From the NCBI GenBank assembly GCA_029782225.1, contig JAKOVF010000308.1, forward strand, positions 1-64,000: 64,000 bases of DNA, read 5' to 3'. The notes under the pieces are model-generated. The model searched no databases. It saw only the letters and a program-made list of their open reading frames with translations, and had not been told where the DNA came from. Positions 27,224 through 36,784 of the stretch are shown in pieces. The position numbers and the translations under genes are program-made. The stretch comes from Chloroflexota bacterium (lineage in GTDB: Bacteria; Chloroflexota; Anaerolineae; Anaerolineales; Villigracilaceae). Position 1 is the first letter of the stretch; each line of letters begins with the position of its first letter.

Positions 27224-28693
27224 CTATCGGCCTATGACAATCCCCTCGCGGGGTGGAATGATTATTTTGCTTCCAGAAATCCTTGGATTACCAAATAGGA
27301 TACGGGGTTCTTTTTGAAGCGGCAATTCAACCGTTTTCTCTTCACTTCCCACGTTGAACGCCACAATGAGGTTTTCCGCATCATCACTGCGACTGAACTC
27401 GATAACGTCTTCTTGTGCCTCGAGGCACCTGTATTCACCACGGCGTAAGGCGGCATGGTTTTTCCGCAACCTGATACAGGCTTTCACGAATTCGCGCAAA
27501 TCCTTGTCCCAGCGGGTTTCGTCCCATGGGAAACTCTTGCGGCAATCGGGGTCATGCCCGCCGTCCAGACCGACCTCGTCACCATAATAAATGCAGGGTG
27601 CGCCGGGAATCGTAAACATGAAAAGCCATGCCATCTTGAGCGCATCCCTGTCGCCGTTCACGCAGGAGAGGAAGCGCGGCATGTCATGGCTGTCGAGCAG
27701 GTTGAGCTGAGCCCTCGTGATTTCGGGCTTATACATGGTGAGCAGGCGGTCAATTTCATTGGCGAAATCAGGGGCCTGCATATTCGGATGCACGCGTCCC
27801 TGTAATCCGCCGCACTTGTTCACCGCATCCATATCGACGTGATGACCGCCAAAGAAACCGATCGCCGCGGCCGTGACCAGATAGTTCATCACCGCATCGA
27901 ACTGGTCGCCCTGTAACCATCTCTGTGCCTCGTGCCAGATCTCCCCGACGATATAGGCTTCGGGATTAATGGCGCGTATTCGGCGGCGGAACTCCCGCCA
28001 GAACGAATCATCGTCAATATCGCCAGGCACATCGAGGCGCCAGCCGTCAATGCCGAAGCGGATCCAGTATTCAGCCACGCCGAACAGAAACTCGCGCACA
28101 GCAGGCGTGTTCGTATTGAACTTCGGCAGCGCCGGCAAATTCCACCATCCCTGGTAACCGATGGCTTTCAGGCTGCCTTCCCGCTGGATCGCTTCCTGTT
28201 CATGATATTCGGGATAAACGGCCCACTGTTTGTATCCATTCAAACGGTCAGGGTCAAAGTGGAACCAGTCCTTGTAGGGGGAGGCGGCACGCGTTTCCAA
28301 TACATGATGGAATTGCCACAGGCCGCGGCTGGCATGATTGAAGACGCCGTCCAGAATGACACGGATCCCTCTTTGATGCGCCTCTTCCAGAAAGTAACGG
28401 AACGAATCATTGCCACCCAACATCGGGTCCACATTGTAGTAATCGTAGGTATGATAGCGATGATTGGAAGCGGAAGAAAAGACCGGGTTGAAATAGATCG
28501 CTGTGATTCCCAGGTCTTTCAGGTAATCCAGCTTTTCGGCAGCGCCGTATAAATCGCCACCCTTGAAGCCATAATGCGTGGGTGGGGAGTCCCACGGCTC
28601 AAATCCGTTTTGCGGAAGTCTATTACTTTTTGCAAATCGATCAGGGAAGATCTGATAAAAGATGGCGTCTTGCACCCAGTCCGGGATGTTCAT
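27224..28693 (-). CDS. Cytoplasmic neopullulanase/cyclomaltodextrinase-like GH13 enzyme
   Basis: 489 residues, no signal peptide. It hydrolyses alpha-1,4 (and perhaps 1,6) glucosidic bonds in maltodextrins. Conserved regions are HRYHTYDYYNVDP, DGVFNH (115-120), GWRLDVP with nucleophile Asp221, VGEIWHE with acid Glu251, and LLDSHDMPR with Asp337. The N-terminal CBM34 domain usual in neopullulanases is missing; the protein starts right at the barrel (WVQDAIFYQIFPDRF). It is paralogous to the next gene upstream. It is the last gene of the glucan locus. Confidence 0.93.
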   Translation of the reverse strand: MNIPDWVQDAIFYQIFPDRFAKSNRLPQNGFEPWDSPPTHYGFKGGDLYGAAEKLDYLKDLGITAIYFNPVFSSASNHRYHTYDYYNVDPMLGGNDSFRYFLEEAHQRGIRVILDGVFNHASRGLWQFHHVLETRAASPYKDWFHFDPDRLNGYKQWAVYPEYHEQEAIQREGSLKAIGYQGWWNLPALPKFNTNTPAVREFLFGVAEYWIRFGIDGWRLDVPGDIDDDSFWREFRRRIRAINPEAYIVGEIWHEAQRWLQGDQFDAVMNYLVTAAAIGFFGGHHVDMDAVNKCGGLQGRVHPNMQAPDFANEIDRLLTMYKPEITRAQLNLLDSHDMPRFLSCVNGDRDALKMAWLFMFTIPGAPCIYYGDEVGLDGGHDPDCRKSFPWDETRWDKDLREFVKACIRLRKNHAALRRGEYRCLEAQEDVIEFSRSDDAENLIVAFNVGSEEKTVELPLQKEPRILFGNPRISGSKIIIPPREGIVIGR

Positions 28694-28957
28694 TGATGTA
28701 CCTCAACGCGGGCCAATGATAACGTGTCGAGCAGTTTTGTCTAAGTGAATAACATAACGATAAATTGCTGAGGAAAGACACGCGTCTGCCTTCCCTCAAC
28801 CTGTGCTTTTCAACCGAACATTTAACACTCCGATGAGGCTGCCGGTTCGCCCGCACAGCCAGCCGGAAAAGCATCCGCTTTACATTTATGATAAATGAGG
28901 AGAATCTGTTAGGGCCGAACTGCTACAAAGTTGTAAGTTTTAGCCGTGAGCGGTCAA

Positions 28958-30433
28958 TTATTTCCTGTTGGCCAGGACGATCGCACTTTGTGGAGGAAAA
29001 TCCAGTTTCAGGGCTGAACCGCTTACCATCACCCACTTTTCATTGCCGCGGGGCCAGACCTGGGTGTAGTTTCGATGGCCGAGACTTTCTGACGGGATCA
29101 GGATCGTATCCGTTTTTCTGCTGGCGTTGAAGGCGACGATCACTTCCTGCTCGCCTGATCTGCGGCGATAGGCGGCCTGTCGCTTTTGAGCATAAATGAA
29201 TTGAAAGTCTCCGGTACGTAAGGCTCGATACGATCTTCTGAGCTTGATGGCGGACTTGTAAAACTCGCACAGCGAAGTATTCCAGGTCTCTGGCTTGTGC
29301 CACGGAAAGGCTTCCCGACAATACGGGTCTCCGCCTGCAGAGAGTCCAACTTCATCTCCATAGTAAACAGAGGGCGCACCCGGCATGGTCATCTGGCACA
29401 GCACTGCAAGCCGATGCGCCTTCTCGTCATTGTTCAGAAGCCAGCGTGTGCGCGGCATATCGTGGCTGTCGAGCATGTTCATCTGGGCATAGTTGATTTC
29501 CCAATCATAAAGCTTGTACATGTTCTCCATGCTTTGCTTGAAGATGGGAGCTTGCATAACGTCCAGCTTAATATCGTTATGAGTCCATGTCTGATTGAGA
29601 TTGCTGCCCCCGAAGAAACTCAGAATTGGGCCTGTAATCTGGTAGTTCATGACCGCGTCGAACATGTCACCCTGAAGCCAGTGTTTGGCCTCGTGCCAGA
29701 TCTCACCGACGATATAAGCTTCGGGATTCGTGCTCTTCACGATCTGCCGGAGCTCGCGCCAGAAGCTGTCATCATGGATCTCTTCCGGCACATCCAGACG
29801 CCAGCCGTCCGCGCCAAATTCCAGCCAGTGGCGTGCGACATGGAAGATGTAGTCGCGCACACCGGGATTGTTTGTGTTGAATTTCGGCAGCGAGGCATTT
29901 CCCCACCAGCTCCAGTAATGAGGTTTCTGCTTATCATCCTTTGGATAAGGGTGGAGCGGAAATTTCTCAATCGTGAACCAGTCAATATAGGGGGAGTTGC
30001 CGCCGTTCTCAAGCATGTGGTGGAATGCCCAGAAGCCGCGTCCGCAGTGGTTGAAGACTCCGTCCAAGACGACTCGAATCTCGCGCTTGTGAGCCTGATC
30101 CACGAGTTCTCGCAGGGCCGGCTCTCCTCCCAAAAGGGGATCCACTTCGAGGTAGTCATAGGTGTTGTAGCGGTGGTTGGAGGCTGCCGAGAAAACGGGA
30201 TTCAAATAAAGAGCAGTGATTCCCAGGTCCTTGAGATAGTCCAGCTTTTCAACAATGCCGTATAAGTCTCCGCCCTGATAACCCTGTTGCTCGGGCGGCG
30301 TTCCCCAGGGTTTGAATTGAATGCCGCGTTCATGCTGGGTCCGTGCACTCTTGTTGAAACGATCCGGAAAGATCTGGTAAAAGACCGCGTTCTTGACCCA
30401 GTTTGGCGTTTTGATGTTCAAGGATAACCTCAT
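28958..30433 (-). CDS. Cytoplasmic neopullulanase/cyclomaltodextrinase-like GH13 enzyme, paralogue
   Basis: 491 residues, no signal peptide, and the same catalytic layout as the next gene: HRYNTYDYLEVDP, DGVFNHCGRGFWAFHH, nucleophile Asp214 in GWRLDVP, acid Glu244 in VGEIWHE, and Asp325 in LDSHDMPR. It also lacks an N-terminal CBM34 domain. It begins 18 bases after the amylase stop and so is in its operon. The two paralogues have diverged, which suggests different chain-length or branch preferences. The 264-base gap to the downstream paralogue holds no gene that I can support. Confidence 0.93.
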   Translation of the reverse strand: MRLSLNIKTPNWVKNAVFYQIFPDRFNKSARTQHERGIQFKPWGTPPEQQGYQGGDLYGIVEKLDYLKDLGITALYLNPVFSAASNHRYNTYDYLEVDPLLGGEPALRELVDQAHKREIRVVLDGVFNHCGRGFWAFHHMLENGGNSPYIDWFTIEKFPLHPYPKDDKQKPHYWSWWGNASLPKFNTNNPGVRDYIFHVARHWLEFGADGWRLDVPEEIHDDSFWRELRQIVKSTNPEAYIVGEIWHEAKHWLQGDMFDAVMNYQITGPILSFFGGSNLNQTWTHNDIKLDVMQAPIFKQSMENMYKLYDWEINYAQMNMLDSHDMPRTRWLLNNDEKAHRLAVLCQMTMPGAPSVYYGDEVGLSAGGDPYCREAFPWHKPETWNTSLCEFYKSAIKLRRSYRALRTGDFQFIYAQKRQAAYRRRSGEQEVIVAFNASRKTDTILIPSESLGHRNYTQVWPRGNEKWVMVSGSALKLDFPPQSAIVLANRK

Positions 30434-30451
30434 TCTTAATTGCAGATTCTA

Positions 30452-32074
30452 TTATCGGATTTCGAAAACATATGTTTCGTAAGCCAGCAGTTCGTTCAGT
30501 GGTTTATATTCACTGAATTTTCCATCAGCAATTGATAGGGGCTGTGCATCCACCGTGCCTAACAATGAACGCAGAGTCACTTCGCCATCTGTGAGCAGAT
30601 GATCTTTTAGACTCAACTTATAATCCGAGATCGTTGTACCCTTTAGGTTGACGATCACAAGAATCTTCTCGTTATCGGAGCTGCGAAGCGCTGCATAAAC
30701 ACCGAAATTGCCGGTTTCAAGCAAGGTGATATCTCCGCCAACCAGAGCCGGGTGTTCCTTGCGGAGTTTGAGCAATTCGCGGTAGTGATTGAGCAATGAA
30801 TTGGAATCATCATTTTCTGCAGCGACGTTGGCTTGCTGATAGTCTGCTGCCGGCGCGCGCCATGGTGTGCCGGTTGTAAAGCCGGCGTTTACGTTTGGAC
30901 TCCATTGCATCGGCAGACGAATATCTTCATCCGGCTTGCGCCCTTCCATACCGATTTCTTCGCCGTAATATATGAAAGGTGTTCCCGGGGAGGTGAGCAT
31001 GAGTGTTGCAGCGACCCTGGCCTTATCGACATTCCCGTTGAGCATGCTCATCACCCGGTTCTGGTCGTGGTTCGTCAGAAAGGTGGCGAAATTGAAATCG
31101 GGCATATCGTGAAGCGCAAAGGTGATGGCACTGTCAACAGCCGCGTTCGTTTCTCCTGCGGCACTGTTCACAAATCCACTGGCCATCTCGAAGTTGAAGA
31201 CCTGATCCAGCTGGTCGCCGGTATACAGCTTTGCCATGCTGGGTCCGGCGCCGAAGACTTCGCCAACAGCGTAAGCATCCGGTCTCGCTTTCTTGTAGGT
31301 AGGGTAAAAATTATTCTTGTACCACTGGTGGGTTTCAGGCGTGTTCTCGCTGATGTTTCCCTCTTCAATGAGATGCTTGGCCGCGTCTACGCGGAAGCCA
31401 TCCACGCCGATATCTTCCAGCCAATAGCGGACGACATTTTCCATTTGCGCGGTGACTTCAGGATTTCGATAATTCAAATCTGGCATGCAATCGCAAAAGA
31501 GTCCAAAGTAGTAACCATCAGGTTGAAGCGGGTGCCAGCCATTGCCTTGATTTGTGTCGGACCAAATGTACCAGTCGTGATATTTTGAATTGGGGTTAAC
31601 TGCATCCCTGAAGAAAGGGTGCTGGTTGGAAGTGTGATTGAGCACAAGGTCAATGATGATCCGGATGCCGCGGTTGTGAGCTTCCTGAAGCAGATGCTTG
31701 AAGTCATCCATTGTCCCGTATTCGGGATTGACTGCGTAGTAGTTGATCACGTCATAGCCGTGATAGGAAGGGGATGGGTGAATGGGCATCAACCAGATGG
31801 CGTTGATGCCAAGTTCCTGCAGGTAATCCAGCTTCTCAGTAATACCGTTAAAATCACCAATGCCGTTGCCATCGGTATCATAAAAACTGCGGACAAAGAT
31901 TTCGTAGAAAACGGCATCTCGCCACCATGGAAGTTGAGGTTGTGTCAGTCTGGGGGTGGGAGAAACCGTCGGAGTGTGAGTCCCCTGTTGGGATGAGACA
32001 GTTGTCGGTGTCGCAGGCACGCAGGCCCACAAAATGAAGAAAAGCAGAAAAATGAGAGTCAGCCGTTTGATCAT
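30452..32074 (-). CDS. Exported alpha-amylase lipoprotein (GH13)
   Basis: 540 residues from the ATG giving MIKRLTLIFLLFFILWAC, a lipoprotein signal with Cys18; a TTG start at 32125 is less likely. After a Thr/Pro linker the (beta/alpha)8 barrel runs from about 50 to 450: YDTDGNGIGDFNGITEKLDYL, DLVLNHTSNQHPFF, GFRVDAAKHL with Asp230, VGEVFG with Glu272, FLTNHDQNR with Asp337. A C-terminal beta domain follows. The short metal loop DTDGNGIGD resembles oligo-1,6-glucosidase and amylase members. As a membrane-anchored enzyme it should cut polymeric or long glucans outside the cell, upstream of the importers. Confidence 0.93.
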   Translation of the reverse strand: MIKRLTLIFLLFFILWACVPATPTTVSSQQGTHTPTVSPTPRLTQPQLPWWRDAVFYEIFVRSFYDTDGNGIGDFNGITEKLDYLQELGINAIWLMPIHPSPSYHGYDVINYYAVNPEYGTMDDFKHLLQEAHNRGIRIIIDLVLNHTSNQHPFFRDAVNPNSKYHDWYIWSDTNQGNGWHPLQPDGYYFGLFCDCMPDLNYRNPEVTAQMENVVRYWLEDIGVDGFRVDAAKHLIEEGNISENTPETHQWYKNNFYPTYKKARPDAYAVGEVFGAGPSMAKLYTGDQLDQVFNFEMASGFVNSAAGETNAAVDSAITFALHDMPDFNFATFLTNHDQNRVMSMLNGNVDKARVAATLMLTSPGTPFIYYGEEIGMEGRKPDEDIRLPMQWSPNVNAGFTTGTPWRAPAADYQQANVAAENDDSNSLLNHYRELLKLRKEHPALVGGDITLLETGNFGVYAALRSSDNEKILVIVNLKGTTISDYKLSLKDHLLTDGEVTLRSLLGTVDAQPLSIADGKFSEYKPLNELLAYETYVFEIR

Positions 32075-32083
32075 CTTAATGCG

Positions 32084-32108
32084 GACGACGGGCAATTGGC
32101 CCGTCGTC
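32084..32108 (-). terminator. Hairpin between permease and amylase genes
   Basis: GACGACGGGC (32084-32093) pairs with GCCCGTCGTC (32099-32108). It has a 5-base loop and no T run. It may trim expression or protect the upstream message rather than stop transcription. Confidence 0.4.
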
Positions 32109-32131
32109 GAAGTCTTAGAAATCAAATTGGA

Positions 32132-33100
32132 TCAACCTTTGACGCCGCCAATGGCAAGGCCTCCAACAAAGTAGCGTTGTACGAACAGATATACAATGGT
32201 GACCGGAAGAGCGATCATAATGGACATTGCGGCAAACCGAGACCATGGTGTACTGTCGGAATACTGCCCAATCATATTGTAGAGTGCCATCATCAGCGTG
32301 AAATCTTTGGGGTTCGTCAGGAACAACCAGGATGTCGCGAATTCCGTCCATGTGCTCATGAAGCCCAGGAAAAAAGTCACGGCCAGAACCGGTATGGAGA
32401 GTGGCAATGTCACCCGGAAGAATGCCGAATTGGGCGTGCACCCGTCAATTAATGCGGCTTCTTCCAGTTCCCTTGGAATGGTATCAAGATAGCCTTTCAT
32501 GTTCCAGATGGCGAAGGGAAGCGAGCCCGAGAGGATCGCCAGGCCCACGCCGATCAGAGAATTCCGCAAATTGAACACCGATCCGCCGATATGGAGTTGC
32601 ACTTTGTTGAGCAACACGAATAGTGCTGGAAGCGTGGCAATCGCGGGGAGCATCAATACTGTGAGCACCGCGATCATCAGCACCTGCCTCCCTTTGAACC
32701 GCAGCCGCGAGAAGGAATACGAGGCGAATACTCCAACGATGATGGATGCGATGCCTGTAAGGGTTGCCAGACGGAAGCTGTTGAACATCAGCTGTCCCAG
32801 ACTCACCGGATTGGCTGTCGGCTGCTTCATAACGTCCTGATAGGCCTTAAGTGAAAGGCCGCCTTCGAAAGGATTGAGTCGCAGTTCGGTCGGGCGGGAG
32901 ATGTCGCGCGGGTCGAATGACATGCTCACCACCCACAAAATCGGGTAGAGCACGGTTGCCGCGACGATCAGCAGGAGCAACTGACTGATCAGCTGTGAAA
33001 GCAGGGACATGCCGCGCTCCCCGGACTTTGTCATCCGTACGGCGGTCAGGCCGCGCAGGCGGGAACTGAATGAAGTGGGGGGAACAGGTTGGTTAAGCAT
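32132..33100 (-). CDS. CUT1 sugar ABC importer permease, MalG-like
   Basis: 322 residues from the ATG with GGAGAG eight bases upstream. It has six membrane helices and the ATPase-contacting EAA loop (EEAALIDGCTPNSAFFRVTLPLSIP). The order malE-like, malF-like, malG-like is standard. The start overlaps the malF-like stop by eight bases, so translation is coupled. It ends in QRYFVGGLAIGGVKG, typical of MalG relatives. Maltodextrin is the likely substrate because of the amylase and neopullulanases that follow, though this is inference. Confidence 0.92.
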   Translation of the reverse strand: MLNQPVPPTSFSSRLRGLTAVRMTKSGERGMSLLSQLISQLLLLIVAATVLYPILWVVSMSFDPRDISRPTELRLNPFEGGLSLKAYQDVMKQPTANPVSLGQLMFNSFRLATLTGIASIIVGVFASYSFSRLRFKGRQVLMIAVLTVLMLPAIATLPALFVLLNKVQLHIGGSVFNLRNSLIGVGLAILSGSLPFAIWNMKGYLDTIPRELEEAALIDGCTPNSAFFRVTLPLSIPVLAVTFFLGFMSTWTEFATSWLFLTNPKDFTLMMALYNMIGQYSDSTPWSRFAAMSIMIALPVTIVYLFVQRYFVGGLAIGGVKG

Positions 33101-34109
33101 CGTAGCTCTCCGTAGCACGCGTGATCGAGTTTGTGATGAGAGTGAGGATCAGGAGGATGATGAAGATATAGACGCAGAAAGCAGCTGCTACTCCGTAAAG
33201 CCGTTGTTCATTGATCAGACGGTAGGCCGTGGTGACCAGGATTTCCGTCTTGCGCAGCGGACCGCCGCCTGACAGGAAGTAGATCAGACTGAACAGGTTG
33301 AAGGTCATAACGATCCCGTACACGGCGGCTGGCACCATGGCAGGGCGTAGCAAGGGCAGCGTAATGCGCCAGAACTGTTGCGGCTCACTGGCCCCGTCGA
33401 TGCGGGCGGCCTCGTACAAGTCCTTCGGTATGCTTTGCAGGGCGCCACTGGCTACGATCGTCATAAATGGCCATCCCAGCCACACGTTTGTGATCAGCAG
33501 CGCGAAATACGAGAGCGGAAGCGGAATCCAACTGATTGGATTGGCCACCTGGTCGATCCAATGGATTTGGAACATGCTTGGGGGCAGCCCAAAAAAGATT
33601 TTGCCGAGCGTAGCCAGACCCTGGTTGATCGCTCCGTACTGCGGATCGAACATGTTCCGGAAAATGCTGGCAACGATGATCTGCGGAATCACGATTGGCA
33701 GGATGTAGATAGCACGATAAATGCCTCGGAACCACAAGCCCTGCCGATTGAGGAGCACGGCAATGAGGATGCCAAGCGAGACGTGGATAATGACATTCGA
33801 GAAGGTCCAGAACAGGTTGAACGTCAGCATCTTCGCAAAGTCATAATATGACAGCCCCAGACCGTTGTTCAGGATGTTGATGTAGTTGGTCAGGCCAACG
33901 AAATCTGGAAGAGGCGCGTCGAAGCGGAGATTTTTCAATCCATAATTGGTGAACGACATCCAGACCTGGTAGATCATTGGATAATACGTAATCACGCCCA
34001 TCACAATGAAGGCCGGGATCAGATACAAATAGGGATTGAGCGTTCTGAAGAAGGATTTTCTATTAGTCGCTCTTCTTGGCGGTGAGGCGGTTTCCGTTAG
34101 AGTAGCCAT
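33093..34109 (-). CDS. CUT1 sugar ABC importer permease, MalF-like
   Basis: 338 residues from the ATG with GGAAGAG upstream (a TTG at 34124 is rejected). It has six or more membrane helices, starting at YLYLIPAFIVMGVITYYP, and the EAA loop EAARIDGASEPQQFWRITLPLLRP. It pairs with the MalG-like permease to form the channel of the second importer in the locus. A hairpin separates it from the binding-protein gene and probably keeps its mRNA level lower. Confidence 0.92.
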   Translation of the reverse strand: MATLTETASPPRRATNRKSFFRTLNPYLYLIPAFIVMGVITYYPMIYQVWMSFTNYGLKNLRFDAPLPDFVGLTNYINILNNGLGLSYYDFAKMLTFNLFWTFSNVIIHVSLGILIAVLLNRQGLWFRGIYRAIYILPIVIPQIIVASIFRNMFDPQYGAINQGLATLGKIFFGLPPSMFQIHWIDQVANPISWIPLPLSYFALLITNVWLGWPFMTIVASGALQSIPKDLYEAARIDGASEPQQFWRITLPLLRPAMVPAAVYGIVMTFNLFSLIYFLSGGGPLRKTEILVTTAYRLINEQRLYGVAAAFCVYIFIILLILTLITNSITRATESYDA

Positions 34110-34176
34110 ATCTGTCTCTTCCAAATCCTTGAATCGCCTGGCGCAGTCCTGCCAAAGTTCGATTCAATCAAAAGGG

Positions 34177-34203
34177 AGGAGCGCTATCTCAGATAGCGCT
34201 CCT
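34177..34203 (-). terminator. Attenuating hairpin after the malE-like gene
   Basis: A perfect 13-base stem (AGGAGCGCTATCT at 34177-34189 with 34191-34203) is followed on the minus strand by CCCTTTTGA. It lies between binding-protein and permease genes, where partial termination commonly raises binding-protein expression. Confidence 0.65.
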
Positions 34204-34224
34204 TTGTGTCATAAATTAATCAGT

Positions 34225-35484
34225 TTACTTGCCGTTGGCCTTATTCATGTTTTCGCAGGCTGTCTTGACCGCATCGGCCGGTGTAGCTGTCCCGGAAACC
34301 ACAGCAGTGACTGCATCACCGAATGCGCCCCAGTAGTTGCCAAATTCCTTCGATTGGGGCCGTGGGAAGCCGCCGGCTGCAACGTCAGCGAAGGCCTTCA
34401 CCAGCGGATCAGTGGGTACAACATCCGTGCGCGCCGCTGGATCCCCAGCGTTGTTCGCATAGAGAGTAAGGTTGTCCTTGTTGAACGCAAACAGGGCGAA
34501 GTCGACAGCGGCCTGCTGGTTCGCGCTGTTCGGGTTGATGTACCAGCCGTCGATTCCCATCATCGGCATGGATGGTCCCTTCGGTCCGGCTGGCAATGGA
34601 GCAACACCCAGCTTGTCGCCGAGGTCTTTCTCAAAGTCGCCAAGGACCCAGGGTCCCACAACAGCCATATCAAGTTCCCCTTGTCGGAAGGCCGTATCCA
34701 TATCGCCTTCAGCATTGTAGAACGTGACACCTGCATCCGCGAGATCCTTGAAGAACTGATAGGCGTCGACAATGCCGCCCTGATCGGCTACGCACTTGCC
34801 GGTATCATCCATGATGCTACCACCAAAGCCAGACCAGAATCCCCAGAGGAAATACGGAGCTCCTCCGTCGCCCACGAGGCCCAGTTTCTTTCCAGATTTG
34901 ACGAGACTGAGCAGGTCATCAGTTGTAGCGGGCGGAGTGGGGATGGTGCTCTTGTTGTAATAGAGGCCTACTGCCTTGGCAATGCCGGGCACCGCATAGA
35001 TCTTGCCATCCACGGTGACGCCATTGATGCCGGCTTCTGTATAGCCGTCCAATTTCCCGGCAACCAGATCGTCGATCGGAGCAATCACACCTGCGCGCAC
35101 TTCGTTGCCCAGGTTGTCATTGGGAGCAGTGAACATATCTGGTCCACCGCCAGCGGCCGTATCCGTCTCGTATTTGTTGAAGAGTTGATCAAAGGGGATT
35201 TCAAGAACGTTGACTTTCACGTTCGGGTTGGCCGCCTGATAATCACTTGCGATCTGATTGATGGTCGCTTCTTCTGAGCCACCGGCATGATAACCATGCC
35301 AGATGGTCAATTCGACCTGGGCCGCCGGAGCTTCGGTAGCAGCCTGGGTGGGGGCCTCGGTTGCGGCCGGGGGCTGAGTTGCGGCGGGGGGTTGAGTCGC
35401 AGTCGGGGCTGGAGTCCCGCAGGCGGTAAGCAGGACACTGGCAATTAGCACGAGGCTAAGCAGGGTCCACAGAGTCTTTTTCAT
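34225..35484 (-). CDS. Sugar-binding lipoprotein of the second CUT1 importer, MalE-like
   Basis: 419 residues with a lipobox (LLTAC, then GTPAPTATQPP) and a Pro/Ala/Thr linker. The mature protein is a two-lobed extracellular solute-binding protein: ELTIWHGYHAGGSEEATINQIASDYQAANPNVKVNV at the start is typical of maltose/maltodextrin binders, as are GPDMFTAPND and AVVGPWVLGDFEKDLG. AAGGAGA precedes the ATG. It lies next to an ATPase gene upstream and permeases downstream. Maltodextrin specificity is inferred from the neighbouring GH13 genes. Confidence 0.92.
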   Translation of the reverse strand: MKKTLWTLLSLVLIASVLLTACGTPAPTATQPPAATQPPAATEAPTQAATEAPAAQVELTIWHGYHAGGSEEATINQIASDYQAANPNVKVNVLEIPFDQLFNKYETDTAAGGGPDMFTAPNDNLGNEVRAGVIAPIDDLVAGKLDGYTEAGINGVTVDGKIYAVPGIAKAVGLYYNKSTIPTPPATTDDLLSLVKSGKKLGLVGDGGAPYFLWGFWSGFGGSIMDDTGKCVADQGGIVDAYQFFKDLADAGVTFYNAEGDMDTAFRQGELDMAVVGPWVLGDFEKDLGDKLGVAPLPAGPKGPSMPMMGIDGWYINPNSANQQAAVDFALFAFNKDNLTLYANNAGDPAARTDVVPTDPLVKAFADVAAGGFPRPQSKEFGNYWGAFGDAVTAVVSGTATPADAVKTACENMNKANGK

Positions 35485-35579
35485 TTCTCTTTTCTCCTTG
35501 AAAAATTAGTTATCGTTTAAACTTCAACATGCCTTTTAGTTAAGAATCTGACCGCGTGCAACCACCTCCTTTCGGTGAT

Positions 35580-36680
35580 TTATCTGATCGCTTCCTCTGT
35601 TTCTGCATCGAAAATGTGGAAGTTATCCATATCGAACATCACGTGCGACTGCTGCCCAACTCGCAAGCTCGAGCGCGGATCAACGCGGGCCACAAACGTG
35701 TTCTTGCCACTCACGAGGTGCAGGAATATCTCATTGCCCATCAGTTCGGTAACATCCACATTCACAGGAACTTTCTCGACGTCAATGTTCGGCGGGACAA
35801 AGTCAGCGTCGTGGATGTTTTCCGGACGGATGCCGAAAATGATCCGTTTATCCACGCTCTTCTCATACGGACCGGCCTTTTTTGCTGGAATATGGACAAT
35901 GAAGTCGCCGGTATCTACGGCCAGCTTGCCGTTATCCTTGCACAGCTTGCCGGGGAAGAAGTTCATGGCTGGCGAACCAATGAAGCCGGCTACGAACAGG
36001 TTGGCTGGTTTGTCATACAGACTTTGCGGTGTATCGATCTGCTGTAATTTCCCCTTGTTGATGACGGCAATACGGGTTGCCATGGTCATGGCTTCCACTT
36101 GATCATGCGTCACATAAATGAATGTGGTCTTGAGGCGCTGGTGCAGCTTGCTGATCTCGGCGCGCATCGCAACGCGCAGTTTTGCATCCAGGTTGGAAAG
36201 CGGCTCGTCGAAGAGAAAGACCTTCGGCTCACGCACAATCGCACGCCCAACAGCCACGCGCTGTCGCTGACCGCCGGAGAGCTGACGTGGTTTGCGCTGC
36301 AGCAGATCCTGGATGCCGAGGGTCTCTGCGGCGTCCATCACGCGGCGCTTGATCTCTTCCTTCGGTGTCTTGCGAAGTTTCAACCCGAAGGCCATGTTAT
36401 CGTAGATCGAGAGGTGCGGATACAACGCATAAGATTGGAAGACCATGGCAATGTCGCGGTCTTTCGGCGCAACATCGTTCACCACACGATCTCCAATTTT
36501 GATCTCTCCGCTGCTGATTTCTTCAAGACCTGCCAGCAGGCGCAGAGCGGTTGTTTTGCCGCATCCCGAGGGACCGACGAGCACAAGGAATTCCTTGTCG
36601 TCTACATGAATGTTGAGATTGTCGACCGCGACCATCTCGCCGAATCTTTTGTAGACATTTTCATACGTTACACTAGCCAT
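35580..36680 (-). CDS. Sugar importer ATP-binding protein, MsmX/UgpC/MalK family
   Basis: 366 residues from the ATG with GGAGG upstream; the earlier TTG is unlikely. The nucleotide-binding domain shows VGPSGCGKTTALRLLAGLE, the Q loop MVFQSYALYPHL, signature LSGGQRQR and Walker B VFLFDEPLSNLDAKLR. The C-terminal regulatory beta domain (GIRPENIHDAD) is present. It is the only sugar-type ATPase in a locus with two CUT1 permease pairs, so it probably powers both, as MsmX does in Bacillus. TATAAT at 36715-36720 may be its -10 box. Confidence 0.93.
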   Translation of the reverse strand: MASVTYENVYKRFGEMVAVDNLNIHVDDKEFLVLVGPSGCGKTTALRLLAGLEEISSGEIKIGDRVVNDVAPKDRDIAMVFQSYALYPHLSIYDNMAFGLKLRKTPKEEIKRRVMDAAETLGIQDLLQRKPRQLSGGQRQRVAVGRAIVREPKVFLFDEPLSNLDAKLRVAMRAEISKLHQRLKTTFIYVTHDQVEAMTMATRIAVINKGKLQQIDTPQSLYDKPANLFVAGFIGSPAMNFFPGKLCKDNGKLAVDTGDFIVHIPAKKAGPYEKSVDKRIIFGIRPENIHDADFVPPNIDVEKVPVNVDVTELMGNEIFLHLVSGKNTFVARVDPRSSLRVGQQSHVMFDMDNFHIFDAETEEAIR

Positions 36681-36714
36681 GGGATCCTCCAATCAGAATG
36701 AGTATGGTGACCTC

Positions 36715-36720
36715 ATTATA
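36715..36720 (-). promoter_or_regulatory. Possible -10 box for the sugar ATPase gene
   Basis: TATAAT on the minus strand, 34 bases before the ATG at 36680. No good -35 box is visible at the right distance. Confidence 0.35.
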
Positions 36721-36784
36721 AATCGCATTCATCTTTTTGCGCCATGATTTTCACTAAAGATTTAGTTGTTTCATTCAACAAACC

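Noticed and set aside
28694-28957. Hidden gene between the two neopullulanase genes
   Set aside because: No frame with a ribosome binding site and a plausible protein; the gap shows nothing I can name.
29297-30265. 322-codon open frame on the plus strand
   Set aside because: Antisense to the GH13 gene with its catalytic residues intact; a shadow of codon bias.
34036-35277. 413-codon open frame on the plus strand
   Set aside because: It lies wholly opposite the malE-like gene and part of the malF-like gene; the protein has no coherent domain while the minus-strand proteins are clear.
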